DNA of 43,310 nt from Labilithrix sp. (GTDB taxonomy: Bacteria; Myxococcota_A; Polyangia; Polyangiales; Polyangiaceae). This document shows positions 1-8,156 of this stretch, one piece after another. The DNA is taken from positions 1 through 43,310 of the forward strand of contig JAHBWD010000071.1 in NCBI GenBank assembly GCA_019637175.1, in the 5' to 3' direction. Made by a program: the position numbers and the translations under genes. Each line of letters begins with the position of its first letter. Position 1 is the stretch's first letter. The notes below the pieces were generated by a model. The model searched no databases, was not told the origin of the DNA, and saw only the letters and a list, made by a program, of their open reading frames with translations.

Positions 1-1
1 C

Positions 2-826
2 GCGAAGGCCGCGGAGGCGCGCGGCATCACCCCGGTCGTGACGACGAGCGGCATCGGCCTCGGCGCGCGCAAGATCGAGAACCTGCGCGCCTTCGCCCAG
101 GTGAACGTGAGCTACGACGGCGCCGGCGACGCGTACGAGAGCGTCCGCGGCGTCGACGGCGCCGCCGCGGCCGAGTCGGCCATCGCGCGGCTCGCCGAAG
201 CGGGCGTCAAGGTCGGCGTGAACCTCGTGCTCACCCGCGCCACGTTCGATCGCGTGCGCGACACCGTCCGGCGCGCCGCCGCGCTCGGCGCGACCGAGGT
301 GCAGCTCCTCCGCTACAAGCCCCGCGGCCGCGCGAGCAGCCTCGACTACCTCGCGAAGCGCCTGACCGACGTGCAAGCGCGCGGGCTCGCGACCCTCCTC
401 CGAGAGCTCACGACCGAGCACGCCGGACGCGTCAGCGTACGGATCGACTGCGCGCTCGTGCCGTTCTTCTCCGCCGATCCCGAGCTCTCGAGCCGGCCCG
501 ACGAGCTCGCCAGGTGGGGCATCCTCGGGTGCGAGGCCGGAGGGCTGCTCGGCGCCGCGCGCGTCGACGGAAAGATCGCGCCGTGCAGCTTCACCGATCC
601 CACGGATCTCGACGTCCGCGATCTCGCGAAGGGCTGGTCGGCCGAGCCCGGGCTCGCGCCGTTCCGGCGCCACGCGGACGCGCCGCCGGAGCCGTGTGCA
701 TCATGCACGCTTCGCGCGGTGTGCAAGGGCGGCTGCAAGGTCGTCTCGCTGTACGACGGCGGCGCGGTCGGCCCCGATCCGGAGTGTCCGCGCGTCCGCG
801 CGCACCGGCGAGGGCCGGCTTCGTGA
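2..826 (+). CDS. Radical SAM/SPASM domain protein, C-terminal part (5' truncated)
   Basis: The reading frame is open from the left edge, so the N-terminal radical SAM part with the CxxxCxxC cluster motif lies outside the window. What remains is the second half of a TIM-barrel-like domain and a C-terminal SPASM/twitch-type cysteine region. The visible cysteines are in ILGCEAGG, IAPCSF, the cluster CASCTLRAVCKGGC and a final DPECPR. SPASM domains bind auxiliary 4Fe-4S clusters and are typical of enzymes that modify peptides or mature quinoproteins and anaerobic sulfatases. The substrate cannot be told from this sequence. The stop codon overlaps the start of a small membrane protein by four bases (GTGA), so the two are probably co-translated. 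A GTG at 38 is only an internal codon. Confidence 0.85.
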   Translation, partial: AKAAEARGITPVVTTSGIGLGARKIENLRAFAQVNVSYDGAGDAYESVRGVDGAAAAESAIARLAEAGVKVGVNLVLTRATFDRVRDTVRRAAALGATEVQLLRYKPRGRASSLDYLAKRLTDVQARGLATLLRELTTEHAGRVSVRIDCALVPFFSADPELSSRPDELARWGILGCEAGGLLGAARVDGKIAPCSFTDPTDLDVRDLAKGWSAEPGLAPFRRHADAPPEPCASCTLRAVCKGGCKVVSLYDGGAVGPDPECPRVRAHRRGPAS

Positions 827-1134
827 GCGCTCCCGTACGCGTTCGCCTCGCGCTCGCGATCATCGCGGCGTGCGCGACCTCCGTCGCGCTCTACGCGATC
901 ATTCGCGTGGCGCAGGCGCTCCTCTTCCAGGAAGCGGACCCCGCGCTCGTCATCTGGAGCGCGCACGCGGGCTTCTTTTGGCGCGCGTGGACGGCCGCCT
1001 ACTTCGGAGCGATGGTCGGCTTCGTCGCCTGGATCGCGGCGAGCCGAGATCCGGGGCGCCTGGCGTCGATCCTCGCGCGCGCCGTCCCCGTCGCGGCCGT
1101 CCTCGGCGCCGCGCAAGGCCTCCTCGTCCCTTGA
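823..1134 (+). CDS. Small three-helix membrane protein, unknown function
   Basis: This is a predicted protein of 103 residues starting at a GTG that overlaps the stop of the SPASM protein (GTGA). It has about three hydrophobic stretches: residues ~7-27 (LALAIIAACATSVALYAII), ~45-68 (FFWRAWTAAYFGAMVGFVAWIAA) and ~83-101. The translational coupling suggests it works with, or localises, the upstream radical SAM protein. I do not recognise a family. The frame is also open upstream, but that part is a shadow of the SPASM gene. It ends 12 bases before the convergent murB. Confidence 0.6.
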   Translation: MSAPVRVRLALAIIAACATSVALYAIIRVAQALLFQEADPALVIWSAHAGFFWRAWTAAYFGAMVGFVAWIAASRDPGRLASILARAVPVAAVLGAAQGLLVP

Positions 1135-1146
1135 GCGCACCTCGGA

Positions 1147-2217
1147 TCACAGCGCGACGCCGACGAAGACGGGCTCGTTCTCGAGCGTCACGCCGAACCG
1201 CGCGCTGACGCCCGCGCGGATCGCGCGGGCGAGCGCGACGAGATCGCGGGTCGTCGCGCCGCCTCGGTTGGTGAGCGCGAGCGCGTGCTTGCTCGAGATC
1301 GCCACCGGCCCCATCGCGTGCCCCTTGGCGAAGCCCGCGCGCTCGATGAGCCACGCCGCGCTCACCTTCGTGCGACCGTCGGGCTCGGCGAACATCGGCA
1401 TCGACTCGCCCGGCCCGAGGACGCCGGCGACGCGCTCGCGGAGCTCGGCGAGCGCCGCGCCGTCGAGGATCGGGTTGGTGAAGAACGAGCCTGCGCTCTT
1501 CGTGTCGGGATCGGCGTGGTCGACGACCATGCCCTTCTTGCGTCGCAGCGCGATGACCGTCTCGCGCACGCGCGCGAGCGGCGCGCGATCGCCGTCGCGC
1601 ACGCCGAGCGCCTTCGAGAGCTCGGCGTAGCGGATGCGCGCGCTCGACGCGCTCTTCGAGAGCGAGAACGTCACCGCGAGGATGACGTGCTCGTCGCGAC
1701 CGCGGAAGACGCTGCTCCGGTACGAGAAGCGGCACGCGTCGCGATCGAAGTCGACGATCCGCTTCGCCGCGCGATCCCACGTGCGCACGCGGGTGATCGT
1801 CTCGCTGACCTCCTGGCCGTACGCGCCGACGTTCTGCATCGGCACCGCGCCGACGAGGCCGGGGATCCCGCCGAGGCACTCGACGCCCGAGAGCCCCTCC
1901 TCGACCATGCGCGCGACGAACGCGTCCCACGGCTCGCCCGCCGACGCCGTCACCGAGACCTGTTCTCCTTGCGCCGAGAGATCGATCCCGCGCGTCACCA
2001 TCTTGAGGACCGTTCCGTCGAAGCCCTCGTCGGCCACGACCAGGTTGCTCCCGCCGCCGACCACGAGGAGCCGCTCGCCCGCATCGTCGCCCTCCCTCAC
2101 GGCCGCGATCACGTCCGCTTCGCGCTCGGGCTCGGTCACGCGTCGGGCAGGGCCGCCCAAGCCCAGGGTCGTCATCGACGAAAGCGCCTCATCCGTCCGC
2201 GCTGCGCGCTGCACCAC
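1147..2217 (-). CDS. murB: UDP-N-acetylenolpyruvoylglucosamine reductase
   Basis: MurB reduces UDP-GlcNAc-enolpyruvate to UDP-MurNAc with NADPH and FAD in cytoplasmic peptidoglycan precursor synthesis. The 356 residues match the family length. Visible signatures are TTLGLGGPA near the start, the FAD pyrophosphate-binding GGGSNLVV (~residues 54-61), GIPGLVGAVPMQNVGAYG, YRSSVFR (a type I MurB feature), the catalytic-serine segment AGSFFTNP, and a C-terminal LENEPVFVG carrying the catalytic Glu. The start is one of two adjacent GTG codons (2217 or 2214). The internal ATG at 2175 would cut the conserved N-terminus too short. It is divergent from hrpB with about 31 bases between starts and lies outside any mur/dcw cluster. 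Confidence 0.96.
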   Translation of the reverse strand: MVQRAARTDEALSSMTTLGLGGPARRVTEPEREADVIAAVREGDDAGERLLVVGGGSNLVVADEGFDGTVLKMVTRGIDLSAQGEQVSVTASAGEPWDAFVARMVEEGLSGVECLGGIPGLVGAVPMQNVGAYGQEVSETITRVRTWDRAAKRIVDFDRDACRFSYRSSVFRGRDEHVILAVTFSLSKSASSARIRYAELSKALGVRDGDRAPLARVRETVIALRRKKGMVVDHADPDTKSAGSFFTNPILDGAALAELRERVAGVLGPGESMPMFAEPDGRTKVSAAWLIERAGFAKGHAMGPVAISSKHALALTNRGGATTRDLVALARAIRAGVSARFGVTLENEPVFVGVAL

Positions 2218-2248
2218 CCGAGTCTACCCGTTGTGCGAAACTCTCGTC

Positions 2249-4768
2249 GTGCCTCTCGCTGCCCTCCCGATCGATCCGGTCCTCGAGGACATCACGCGCG
2301 CGCTCCGCGACAGGCCCACGCTCGTCCTCGAAGCGCCGCCGGGCGCGGGCAAGACGACGCGCGTGCCCCGGGCGATGCTCGACGCGTCGCTCGCGACCGG
2401 CGGAGAGATCGTCGTCCTCGAGCCGCGGCGCCTCGCGGCCCGGCTCGCGGCGCGCCGCGTCGCGGAGGAGCTCGGCGAGCGCGTCGGCGAGACCGTCGGC
2501 TACACCGTCCGCTTCGAGGACGCCTCGAGCCGCAAGACACGCATCCGGTTCGTGACCGAGGGCGTGCTCACGCGCCGCCTCCTCGCCGATCCCGAGCTCC
2601 GCGGCGTCTCCGCGGTGCTGCTCGACGAGTTCCACGAGCGCCACCTCCAGGGCGACGTCGCGCTCGCGCTCGTCCGGCGGATCCAGCGGAGCGCGCGGCC
2701 CGATCTGCGCGTCGTCGCGATGTCGGCGACGCTCGACGCCGGGCCCGTCGCGGCCTTCCTCGGCGCCGAGGTGATCCGCTCCGAAGGCAGGCGCTTCGAC
2801 GTCGCGATCGAGCACCTCGCGAGCGCCGACGATCGCAAGCTCGAGCAAAAGGTCGCCTCCGCCGTCCGCGCGCTCCTCCAAGGCGGCCTCGACGGACACG
2901 TGCTCGTCTTCCTCCCCGGCGCCGCCGAGATCCGCCGCGCGCTCGAGGCCTGCGAGAAGCTCGCGAGCGAGCACGATCTCGCGCTCGTGCCGCTCCACGG
3001 CGATCTGCCGCCGGCCGAGCAGGATCGCGCCGTCGGCGCGTCGAGCAAGCGCAAGATCATCCTCTCGACCAACGTCGCCGAGTCGAGCGTCACGATCGAC
3101 GGCGTGGTCGCGGTCGTCGACAGCGGGCTCGTGCGCGTCGTGCGCCACGCGCCGTGGTCGGGCCTGCCTGCGCTGGGAATCGAGCGCACGAGCCGCGCTT
3201 CGGCGACCCAGCGCGCCGGCCGCGCGGGGCGCACGCGTCCGGGCCGCGCGCTCCGGCTCTATACGAAGGCCGACTTCGACGCGCGTCCCGAGCACGACAC
3301 GCCGGAGATCCTGCGCGTCGATCTCTCGCAGACGCTCCTCGAGCTATCTGCGTCGAACGCGCGCGACGTCGACTGGCTCGACGCGCCGCGACCGGACGCG
3401 CTCGCCGCGGCCGAGGAGCTGCTCGCGCGCCTCGGCGCCGTCGACGCGCGCGGCGCCGTCACCGACGTCGGACGGCGCATGCTCGCCTTCCCTCTCCACC
3501 CGCGCCAGGCGCGCATGCTCGTCGAGGCGGAGCGCCGCGGCGTCGCCGAAGACGGATGCGTCCTCGCCGCGCTCGTCGGCGAGCGCGATCTCCGCTCGTC
3601 GGCCAAGGCGCGGTTCGATCGCGGATCGCGATCGCTCGACGTCGCCACCGAGCGGAGCGATCTGCTCGGCCTGCTCGACAGCTACCGCGAGGCCGAAGGC
3701 AGCGGCTTCTCCGCGCACGCGCTCCGCGCGATCGGCCTCGATCCCGGCGCCGTCCGCGCCGTCGAACGCGCCGCCAAGCAGCTCGGGCGCATCGTGCGCG
3801 CGCGCGACGTCGCGCCGGCCGGCGACGACGCGCTCCTCCTCGCGGTCCTCGCGGGCTTCCCCGACCGCGTCGCGCGTCGGAAGCGGCAGGGCTCGCGCGA
3901 TCTCGCGCTCGCGCAAGGCGGCACCGCCGAGCTCGCCGAGACGAGCGCGGTGCGCGACGCGCCGTGGATGGTGGCGGTCGACGCCGCCGACGAGCGCGGC
4001 CGCACGCTCGTCCGCGTCGCGAGCGCGATCGAGCCCGAGTGGCTCATCGATCTGTTCGAAGATCGCATCCGTGAGGTCGCCGATCTGTCGTTCGACGAAG
4101 ACAAGGGCGCGGTCGTCGGCGGCTCGAAGATGCTCTACGACGCGCTCGCGATCGCCGAGTCGCCGGGCTTCGAGAAGGACGATCCCAAGGTCGCCGAGCT
4201 CCTCTACGAGCGCGCGACGGCGCGCGGCCTCCGCTCGATGGTCAAAGACGACGCGCTCGCGCGGTGGCTCGCGCGCGCGCGCTTCGCCGCGACCCAGGAT
4301 CCGACGATCGGCGCGCCGACCGACGACGTCGTCAAGAAGACGCTCCGCGCGATGTGCGCGGGCAAGACGACGCTGCGCGAGCTCGAAGAAGCGGATCTGC
4401 TCGGCACGCTGCGCGCGCAGATGGGCGGCTGGGCGAAGATCGACGACCTCGCGCCCGAGCGCGTCGTGCTCGCGAGCGGCCGGAGCGCGCGCGTCGAGTA
4501 CGAGGAGGGCAAGCCGCCGTGGATCGAGTCCTACCTCCAGGACTTCTTCGGCACGAAGAAGAACCCCCACGCCGGGCGCACCCCCATCGTCTTACACCTG
4601 CTCGCGCCCAACAAACGCGCGGTTCAGGTCACGACGGACCTCGCCGGCTTCTGGGAGCGGCACTATCCGGGCATCCGCAAGGAGCTGATGCGGAAATACC
4701 CGCGTCACGCCTGGCCCGAAGACACGAGCAATGTCGTGCCGATGCGGCCCCCCCGGCCCCGTCGATAG
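2249..4768 (+). CDS. hrpB: HrpB-type ATP-dependent DEAH-box helicase
   Basis: This is a superfamily 2 helicase of the HrpB group, 839 residues from the chosen GTG. Walker A GAGKTT is at residues 32-37, the DEAH-type box reads DEFHER at 126-131, motif III SAT is at 159-161, and motif VI QRAGRAGR begins at 321. The C-terminal HrpB-specific domain is complete, with PWIESYLQDFFG, a LHLLAPNKRAVQVTTDLAGFW stretch and KYPRHAWPEDT. HrpB proteins are about 810-850 residues, and their exact RNA substrate in bacteria is poorly defined. The frame is open far upstream, but that part is antisense to murB. GTG 2249 puts the Walker A at the usual distance from the N-terminus; a TTG at 2231 is an alternative. 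Confidence 0.95.
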   Translation: MPLAALPIDPVLEDITRALRDRPTLVLEAPPGAGKTTRVPRAMLDASLATGGEIVVLEPRRLAARLAARRVAEELGERVGETVGYTVRFEDASSRKTRIRFVTEGVLTRRLLADPELRGVSAVLLDEFHERHLQGDVALALVRRIQRSARPDLRVVAMSATLDAGPVAAFLGAEVIRSEGRRFDVAIEHLASADDRKLEQKVASAVRALLQGGLDGHVLVFLPGAAEIRRALEACEKLASEHDLALVPLHGDLPPAEQDRAVGASSKRKIILSTNVAESSVTIDGVVAVVDSGLVRVVRHAPWSGLPALGIERTSRASATQRAGRAGRTRPGRALRLYTKADFDARPEHDTPEILRVDLSQTLLELSASNARDVDWLDAPRPDALAAAEELLARLGAVDARGAVTDVGRRMLAFPLHPRQARMLVEAERRGVAEDGCVLAALVGERDLRSSAKARFDRGSRSLDVATERSDLLGLLDSYREAEGSGFSAHALRAIGLDPGAVRAVERAAKQLGRIVRARDVAPAGDDALLLAVLAGFPDRVARRKRQGSRDLALAQGGTAELAETSAVRDAPWMVAVDAADERGRTLVRVASAIEPEWLIDLFEDRIREVADLSFDEDKGAVVGGSKMLYDALAIAESPGFEKDDPKVAELLYERATARGLRSMVKDDALARWLARARFAATQDPTIGAPTDDVVKKTLRAMCAGKTTLRELEEADLLGTLRAQMGGWAKIDDLAPERVVLASGRSARVEYEEGKPPWIESYLQDFFGTKKNPHAGRTPIVLHLLAPNKRAVQVTTDLAGFWERHYPGIRKELMRKYPRHAWPEDTSNVVPMRPPRPRR

Positions 4769-4980
4769 ACGTCTCGGAAAAAAAACGCGCGACCGGTGCA
4801 TCCGGATCGGCGCCCCCGTCGAAAACCTCTTCGTAGGACGCAGCGTCGCCGCTTCGTACCGGGTCCCTCGGGGTCCCAGGGTTCCGGCGGCCGCGTCCTC
4901 GAGTGGGTGTCGCGCGTCCCGCCGGGCCGCGCGCGTTTGCCGCACGTCCGTGCGGTCGCTTGTACCTGGGAGGATGGCCA
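4769..4980. other. Intergenic leader of the DUF4397 lipoprotein gene
   Basis: These 212 bases lie between hrpB and the DUF4397 gene. They contain an eight-A run near 4780 and a short GGGTCCC direct repeat near 4860-4880. A good Shine-Dalgarno, GGGAGGA at 4968-4974, precedes the ATG at 4981 by six bases. No small gene is convincing. The promoter of the lipoprotein gene probably lies here, but no clear -35/-10 pair is visible. Confidence 0.4.
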
Positions 4981-6477
4981 ATGAAGAAGATCACGTCGCT
5001 CGCGTTCGTTCTCGGTCTCGCCGGCGCGCAGGTCGCGTGCAACATCGAGGCGACCACGCCTGCGCCCTCGAACACGGATCCCGCGCCGCCGGCGATGGAG
5101 GGCGACGATCCGATGAAGCCGGCGCCGACGCCCGCGCCGGGCAAGGCGATCGTGCGCGTCATCCACGGCTCGCCGAACGCGCCCAGCGTCGACGTCTACG
5201 CCAAGGGCTCGGAGAGGCCGCTCGTCACCGGCCTCATGTACGGACAGACGTCGGCGTGGCTCGAGATCGATCCCGGCGCGTACGAGGTCGAGCTCCGCGC
5301 CGCGCCGTCGAAGCCGACCGATCCCATCGCCTACAAGACGGGCGTCTTGAACATCGCCGCGGGCGTGAAGATCAGCGCGGTCGCCGCCGGCCTCCTCGGC
5401 TCGCAGGATCTCGACGACGCCTTCCGCGTCGTGCCGGTGGTCGAGAGCTTCGGCAAGGCCGAGACCGGCACGGCGCGCGTGCGCGTCCTGCACGCCGGGT
5501 CCGACGCGCCGAGCGTCGATCTCGACGTCGGCAACGACGATCCCGCGAGCCCCGAGGTGAAGGGCCTCGCGCGCTTCGCCGACACCGGCGCCGACGGCGT
5601 CGGCCTGCCTGCCAACACGGCGCTCGCGATCGGCATCGCGGTCGGCGGCCAGCGCGTCACCGCGTTCACCACGCCGAAGCTCGCCGAGGGCGCCGACGTG
5701 ATCGTCATCGCGACGGGCCTCCTCGGCAAGCTCCCGCGCATGAACGACGGCTTCTCGCTGCTCGCCGTCGGCCCGAGCGGGAGCCTCGGCTTCATCAAGC
5801 AGGATCCGGTCGTCTACGCGCTGCACGGATCGCCGAACACGCCCGCGGTCGACGCCTTCGTGGGCAACACCGAGATCGTGAGCAACATCTCCTTCGGCCA
5901 GCTCTCCGCGCCGATCCAGGTGCAGCCCGGCGACTACACGCTCGACTTCTACGCCGCGAGCGCGGGCTCCGCGCGTCCGGCGGGCTCGCCCGCGGCCTCG
6001 GCGCCGACGGGCAACCTCGCGGCGGGCGAGCGCTACCTCGCGATCGCGACCGGCTTCCTCCACGACCTCAACGCCTCGCAGAGCTTCCGCCTCGCCGGCT
6101 ACCGCGAGGGCTTCGCGCTCGACTCGGGCAAGCCGCAGCTCCGCGCGATCCACTCGTCGCCCGACGCCCCGAAGGTCGACATCGGCCTCGCGACGGGCAA
6201 CAAGATCGACCCGGTGCTCTTCTCCGGCCTCTCGTTCGGCGAGGCGTCCACCGACGAAGGCCTCGGCGCCTTCGCGGGCAACCTCCTCGTCGGCGTCACG
6301 CCGGCCGCGCAGAACACCTCGATCGTGGCGCGCGTCACCGTGCCCGCGCAGAACAGCCAGCGCGCGTTCGTGATCGCCGCCGGCGCGCTCAACCCGGCGC
6401 GAGGTCAAGCGTTCCGCTTCTTCACCGTCGACACCACCCCCACCCCCTGGACCGTCACCACCTCCTTCACCCACTGA
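4981..6477 (+). CDS. DUF4397 repeat lipoprotein (four repeats)
   Basis: This is a 498-residue secreted protein. The N-terminus MKKITSLAFVLGLAGAQVAC has a basic end and hydrophobic core. A Cys at position 20 could be lipidated, although the -3 residue (Gln) is not the usual Leu. A Pro/Ala-rich linker follows. Four DUF4397 copies begin near residues 57, 166, 277 and 384, about 109 apart, each opening with a V-R-x-H-x-S-x-(N/D)-A-P-x-V-D pattern (HGSPNAPSVD, HAGSDAPSVD, HGSPNTPAVD, HSSPDAPKVD). DUF4397 proteins are extracellular with no defined biochemical role. The strong RBS fixes the start. A large hairpin follows the stop, so it is probably a single-gene transcript. Confidence 0.88.
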   Translation: MKKITSLAFVLGLAGAQVACNIEATTPAPSNTDPAPPAMEGDDPMKPAPTPAPGKAIVRVIHGSPNAPSVDVYAKGSERPLVTGLMYGQTSAWLEIDPGAYEVELRAAPSKPTDPIAYKTGVLNIAAGVKISAVAAGLLGSQDLDDAFRVVPVVESFGKAETGTARVRVLHAGSDAPSVDLDVGNDDPASPEVKGLARFADTGADGVGLPANTALAIGIAVGGQRVTAFTTPKLAEGADVIVIATGLLGKLPRMNDGFSLLAVGPSGSLGFIKQDPVVYALHGSPNTPAVDAFVGNTEIVSNISFGQLSAPIQVQPGDYTLDFYAASAGSARPAGSPAASAPTGNLAAGERYLAIATGFLHDLNASQSFRLAGYREGFALDSGKPQLRAIHSSPDAPKVDIGLATGNKIDPVLFSGLSFGEASTDEGLGAFAGNLLVGVTPAAQNTSIVARVTVPAQNSQRAFVIAAGALNPARGQAFRFFTVDTTPTPWTVTTSFTH

Positions 6478-6500
6478 CATCGCTTCGAATCCCGTATCCT

Positions 6501-6535
6501 GGCGCCGCGACGTCGTTCCCCGACGTCGCGGCGCC
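6501..6535 (+). terminator. Strong hairpin, likely transcription terminator
   Basis: A perfect 15-bp inverted repeat (GGCGCCGCGACGTCG, loop TTCCC, and its complement) lies 24 bases after the DUF4397 stop. It is followed by TCCTCGTTCCT, which is T-containing but not a clean U-tract. It ends 22 bases before the sigma factor start. It probably terminates the upstream transcript, but its position in the leader of the sigma factor also allows a role there. Confidence 0.7.
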
Positions 6536-6557
6536 TCCTCGTTCCTAGGACCACGCC

Positions 6558-7121
6558 TTGCAACCCCTCCTCCCCCGCGTAGCTTCCGGCGACCGCACCG
6601 CGATCCGCGAGTGCATCGCGCGCTACGGAAATCTGATCTGGTCGCTCGCGCGTAGAGCAGGGCAGGCCGACGCGGAGGACGTGGTGCAGGAGATCTTCGT
6701 GGACCTCTGGAAGAGCGCCGGGCGGTACGAGCCGTCGCTGGGCTCCGAGACCACCTTCGTCGCGACCATCGCGCGGCGGCGGCTCATCGATCGCCGCAGG
6801 CAGCGGCAGCGTCGCCCCGAAACGGAGTCGCTCGACGGCGCGCCCTCGCGACCGGGCAGCACGAGCGGAAGCGTGCCTCCCGAGCTCGGCGCCGAAGCCG
6901 CCCTCGCCGCGCGCGCGCTCGACCAGCTCCGGCCCGAGCAGCGTCAGGTCTTGATCCTCACGACGTGCCACGGGCTCTCGCACGAAGAGGTCGCGTCGTC
7001 GATGAACATGCCGCTCGGCACGGTCAAGGCCCACGCGCGGCGCGGTCTCATCCGCGTGCGCGAGGTGCTCGGTGAGATGGGCGCCCTCGGGATGGGTCAG
7101 CCCATGCAGGAGGCGCGATGA
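6558..7121 (+). CDS. ECF-type sigma-70 family RNA polymerase sigma factor
   Basis: This is a 187-residue sigma factor with only regions 2 and 4. Region 2 spans about residues 20-85 and contains DAEDVVQEIFVDLWK and a basic LIDRRRQRQRR tail. Region 4 spans about 116-167 and contains LRPEQRQVLILTTCHGLSHEEVA followed by the recognition helix MPLGTVKAHARRGLIRVRE. The start is TTG at 6558; no better start lies nearby before the conserved region. Its last codons overlap the start of the anti-sigma gene (ATGATG), the classic arrangement for a sigma/anti-sigma pair. The target promoters and inducing signal are unknown. Confidence 0.92.
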   Translation: MQPLLPRVASGDRTAIRECIARYGNLIWSLARRAGQADAEDVVQEIFVDLWKSAGRYEPSLGSETTFVATIARRRLIDRRRQRQRRPETESLDGAPSRPGSTSGSVPPELGAEAALAARALDQLRPEQRQVLILTTCHGLSHEEVASSMNMPLGTVKAHARRGLIRVREVLGEMGALGMGQPMQEAR

Positions 7122-8131
7122 TGGCCACCCGTCAAGAGCGGCTCATCGAGCTGCTCGCCGATCGCGCCCTCGTCGGGCTCGACGCGCAGGAGCAGATCGA
7201 GCTCGCGCAGCTCCTCATCGAGATCCCCGGCGCGTCGGCCGATCACTTCGAGCGCGCCGCCGCGGCCGTCGCGCTCGCGGATCTCGCGCCGCTCGAAGCG
7301 CTGCCGGCGGGCCTCGCCGCGCGCATCGAGCAAGACGCGCTGAACGCCGCCTTGCGCCACACCGGTCCGGGCCTCGACAAGACGCAGGTCGATCCCGTCA
7401 TCGTCGTCGATCCGTCGCGGATCGACTCCGCTCGATCCGGGCGGCCGGCGCCGCAGCTCGCGCAGACGTTCGTGATGCCCGATCGTCCGCCCACGCCGTC
7501 GCAGGCGCCGACGAACGTCGTTCCCTTCGAACGCCCCACGACGAAGGCCCCCTCGCGCGCGTTCGCCGTCGGCGGATGGATCGCGGCGGCGGCGTGCCTG
7601 CTCCTCGCGATCGGCGCGGTCGTCTTTCAGTCGCGCCGCACGACCGTGAGCACCGTGACGCCGCCGCCGAGCGTCTCCACGATCGCGCCCGTTCCCACGC
7701 CGCCGGTCCCGCCCGCGCCCGTGGTCGAGAGCCCCGCGGCGCTCCGCGAGAAGCTCCTCGCGTCCGCAGGCAGCGCGCGCGCCGACTGGTCGGCGACCAA
7801 GGATCCCGCGAGCAAGGGCGCGTCGGGCGACGTCGTCTGGAACGCGGCCGAGCAGAAGGGCACGATGCGCTTCCGGGGGCTCGCGAAGAACGATCCCGCG
7901 CGCGCGCAGTACCAGCTCTGGATCTTCGACAAGAACCGCGACGACAAGTACCCGGTCGACGGCGGCGTCTTCGACGTCGACGACGAGACCGGCGACGTCG
8001 TCGTGACGATCAAGGCGACGCTGCCGGTCGCGACGCCGGTGCTCTTCGCCGTGACGGTCGAGAAGCCCGGAGGCGTCGTCGTCTCGAAGCGCGAGCGGAT
8101 CGTCGTGACCGCCAAGCTCCCTGCCGGCTGA
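7118..8131 (+). CDS. Anti-sigma factor, RskA/anti-sigma-K-like, one membrane span
   Basis: This is a 337-residue protein overlapping the sigma factor by four bases. The cytoplasmic part (1-~147) begins with a helical region resembling anti-sigma domains but shows no HxxxCxxC zinc motif. One hydrophobic span lies at about 149-171 (GGWIAAAACLLLAIGAVVF). A Pro/Val-rich linker leads to an outer C-terminal domain (~206-335) with QLWIFDKNRDDKYPVDGGVF, the pattern of the anti-sigma-K (RskA) C-terminal domain. It is expected to hold the upstream sigma factor inactive at the inner membrane until a periplasmic signal releases it. The stop codon lies in an 18-base tandem duplication, so a second in-frame TGA follows. 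Confidence 0.85.
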   Translation: MMATRQERLIELLADRALVGLDAQEQIELAQLLIEIPGASADHFERAAAAVALADLAPLEALPAGLAARIEQDALNAALRHTGPGLDKTQVDPVIVVDPSRIDSARSGRPAPQLAQTFVMPDRPPTPSQAPTNVVPFERPTTKAPSRAFAVGGWIAAAACLLLAIGAVVFQSRRTTVSTVTPPPSVSTIAPVPTPPVPPAPVVESPAALREKLLASAGSARADWSATKDPASKGASGDVVWNAAEQKGTMRFRGLAKNDPARAQYQLWIFDKNRDDKYPVDGGVFDVDDETGDVVVTIKATLPVATPVLFAVTVEKPGGVVVSKRERIVVTAKLPAG

Positions 8132-8149
8132 AGGCTCCCCGCCGGCTGA
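8114..8149 (+). repeat. 18-bp tandem duplication across the anti-sigma stop codon
   Basis: AAGCTCCCTGCCGGCTGA (8114-8131) is followed directly by AGGCTCCCCGCCGGCTGA (8132-8149), identical at 16 of 18 positions. Each copy ends with the same in-frame TGA, so the gene has a tandem stop 18 bases downstream. Confidence 0.85.
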
Positions 8150-8156
8150 ACGGCGA

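Noticed and set aside
1285..4074. A 929-codon open frame on the plus strand
   Set aside because: It is Arg/Ala/His-rich, runs antisense to murB and out of frame through hrpB, and matches no family. Long chance frames are common in DNA of this base composition.
3344..4570. A 408-codon open frame on the minus strand inside hrpB
   Set aside because: It is the reverse of the conserved hrpB C-terminal domain and consists of Arg/Glu/Ala/Leu-biased sequence with no motif.
4705..6480. A 591-codon open frame on the minus strand
   Set aside because: It is antisense to the DUF4397 gene, which has a signal peptide, clear repeats and a strong ribosome site. The reverse frame is low complexity and Arg/Val/Asp-rich.
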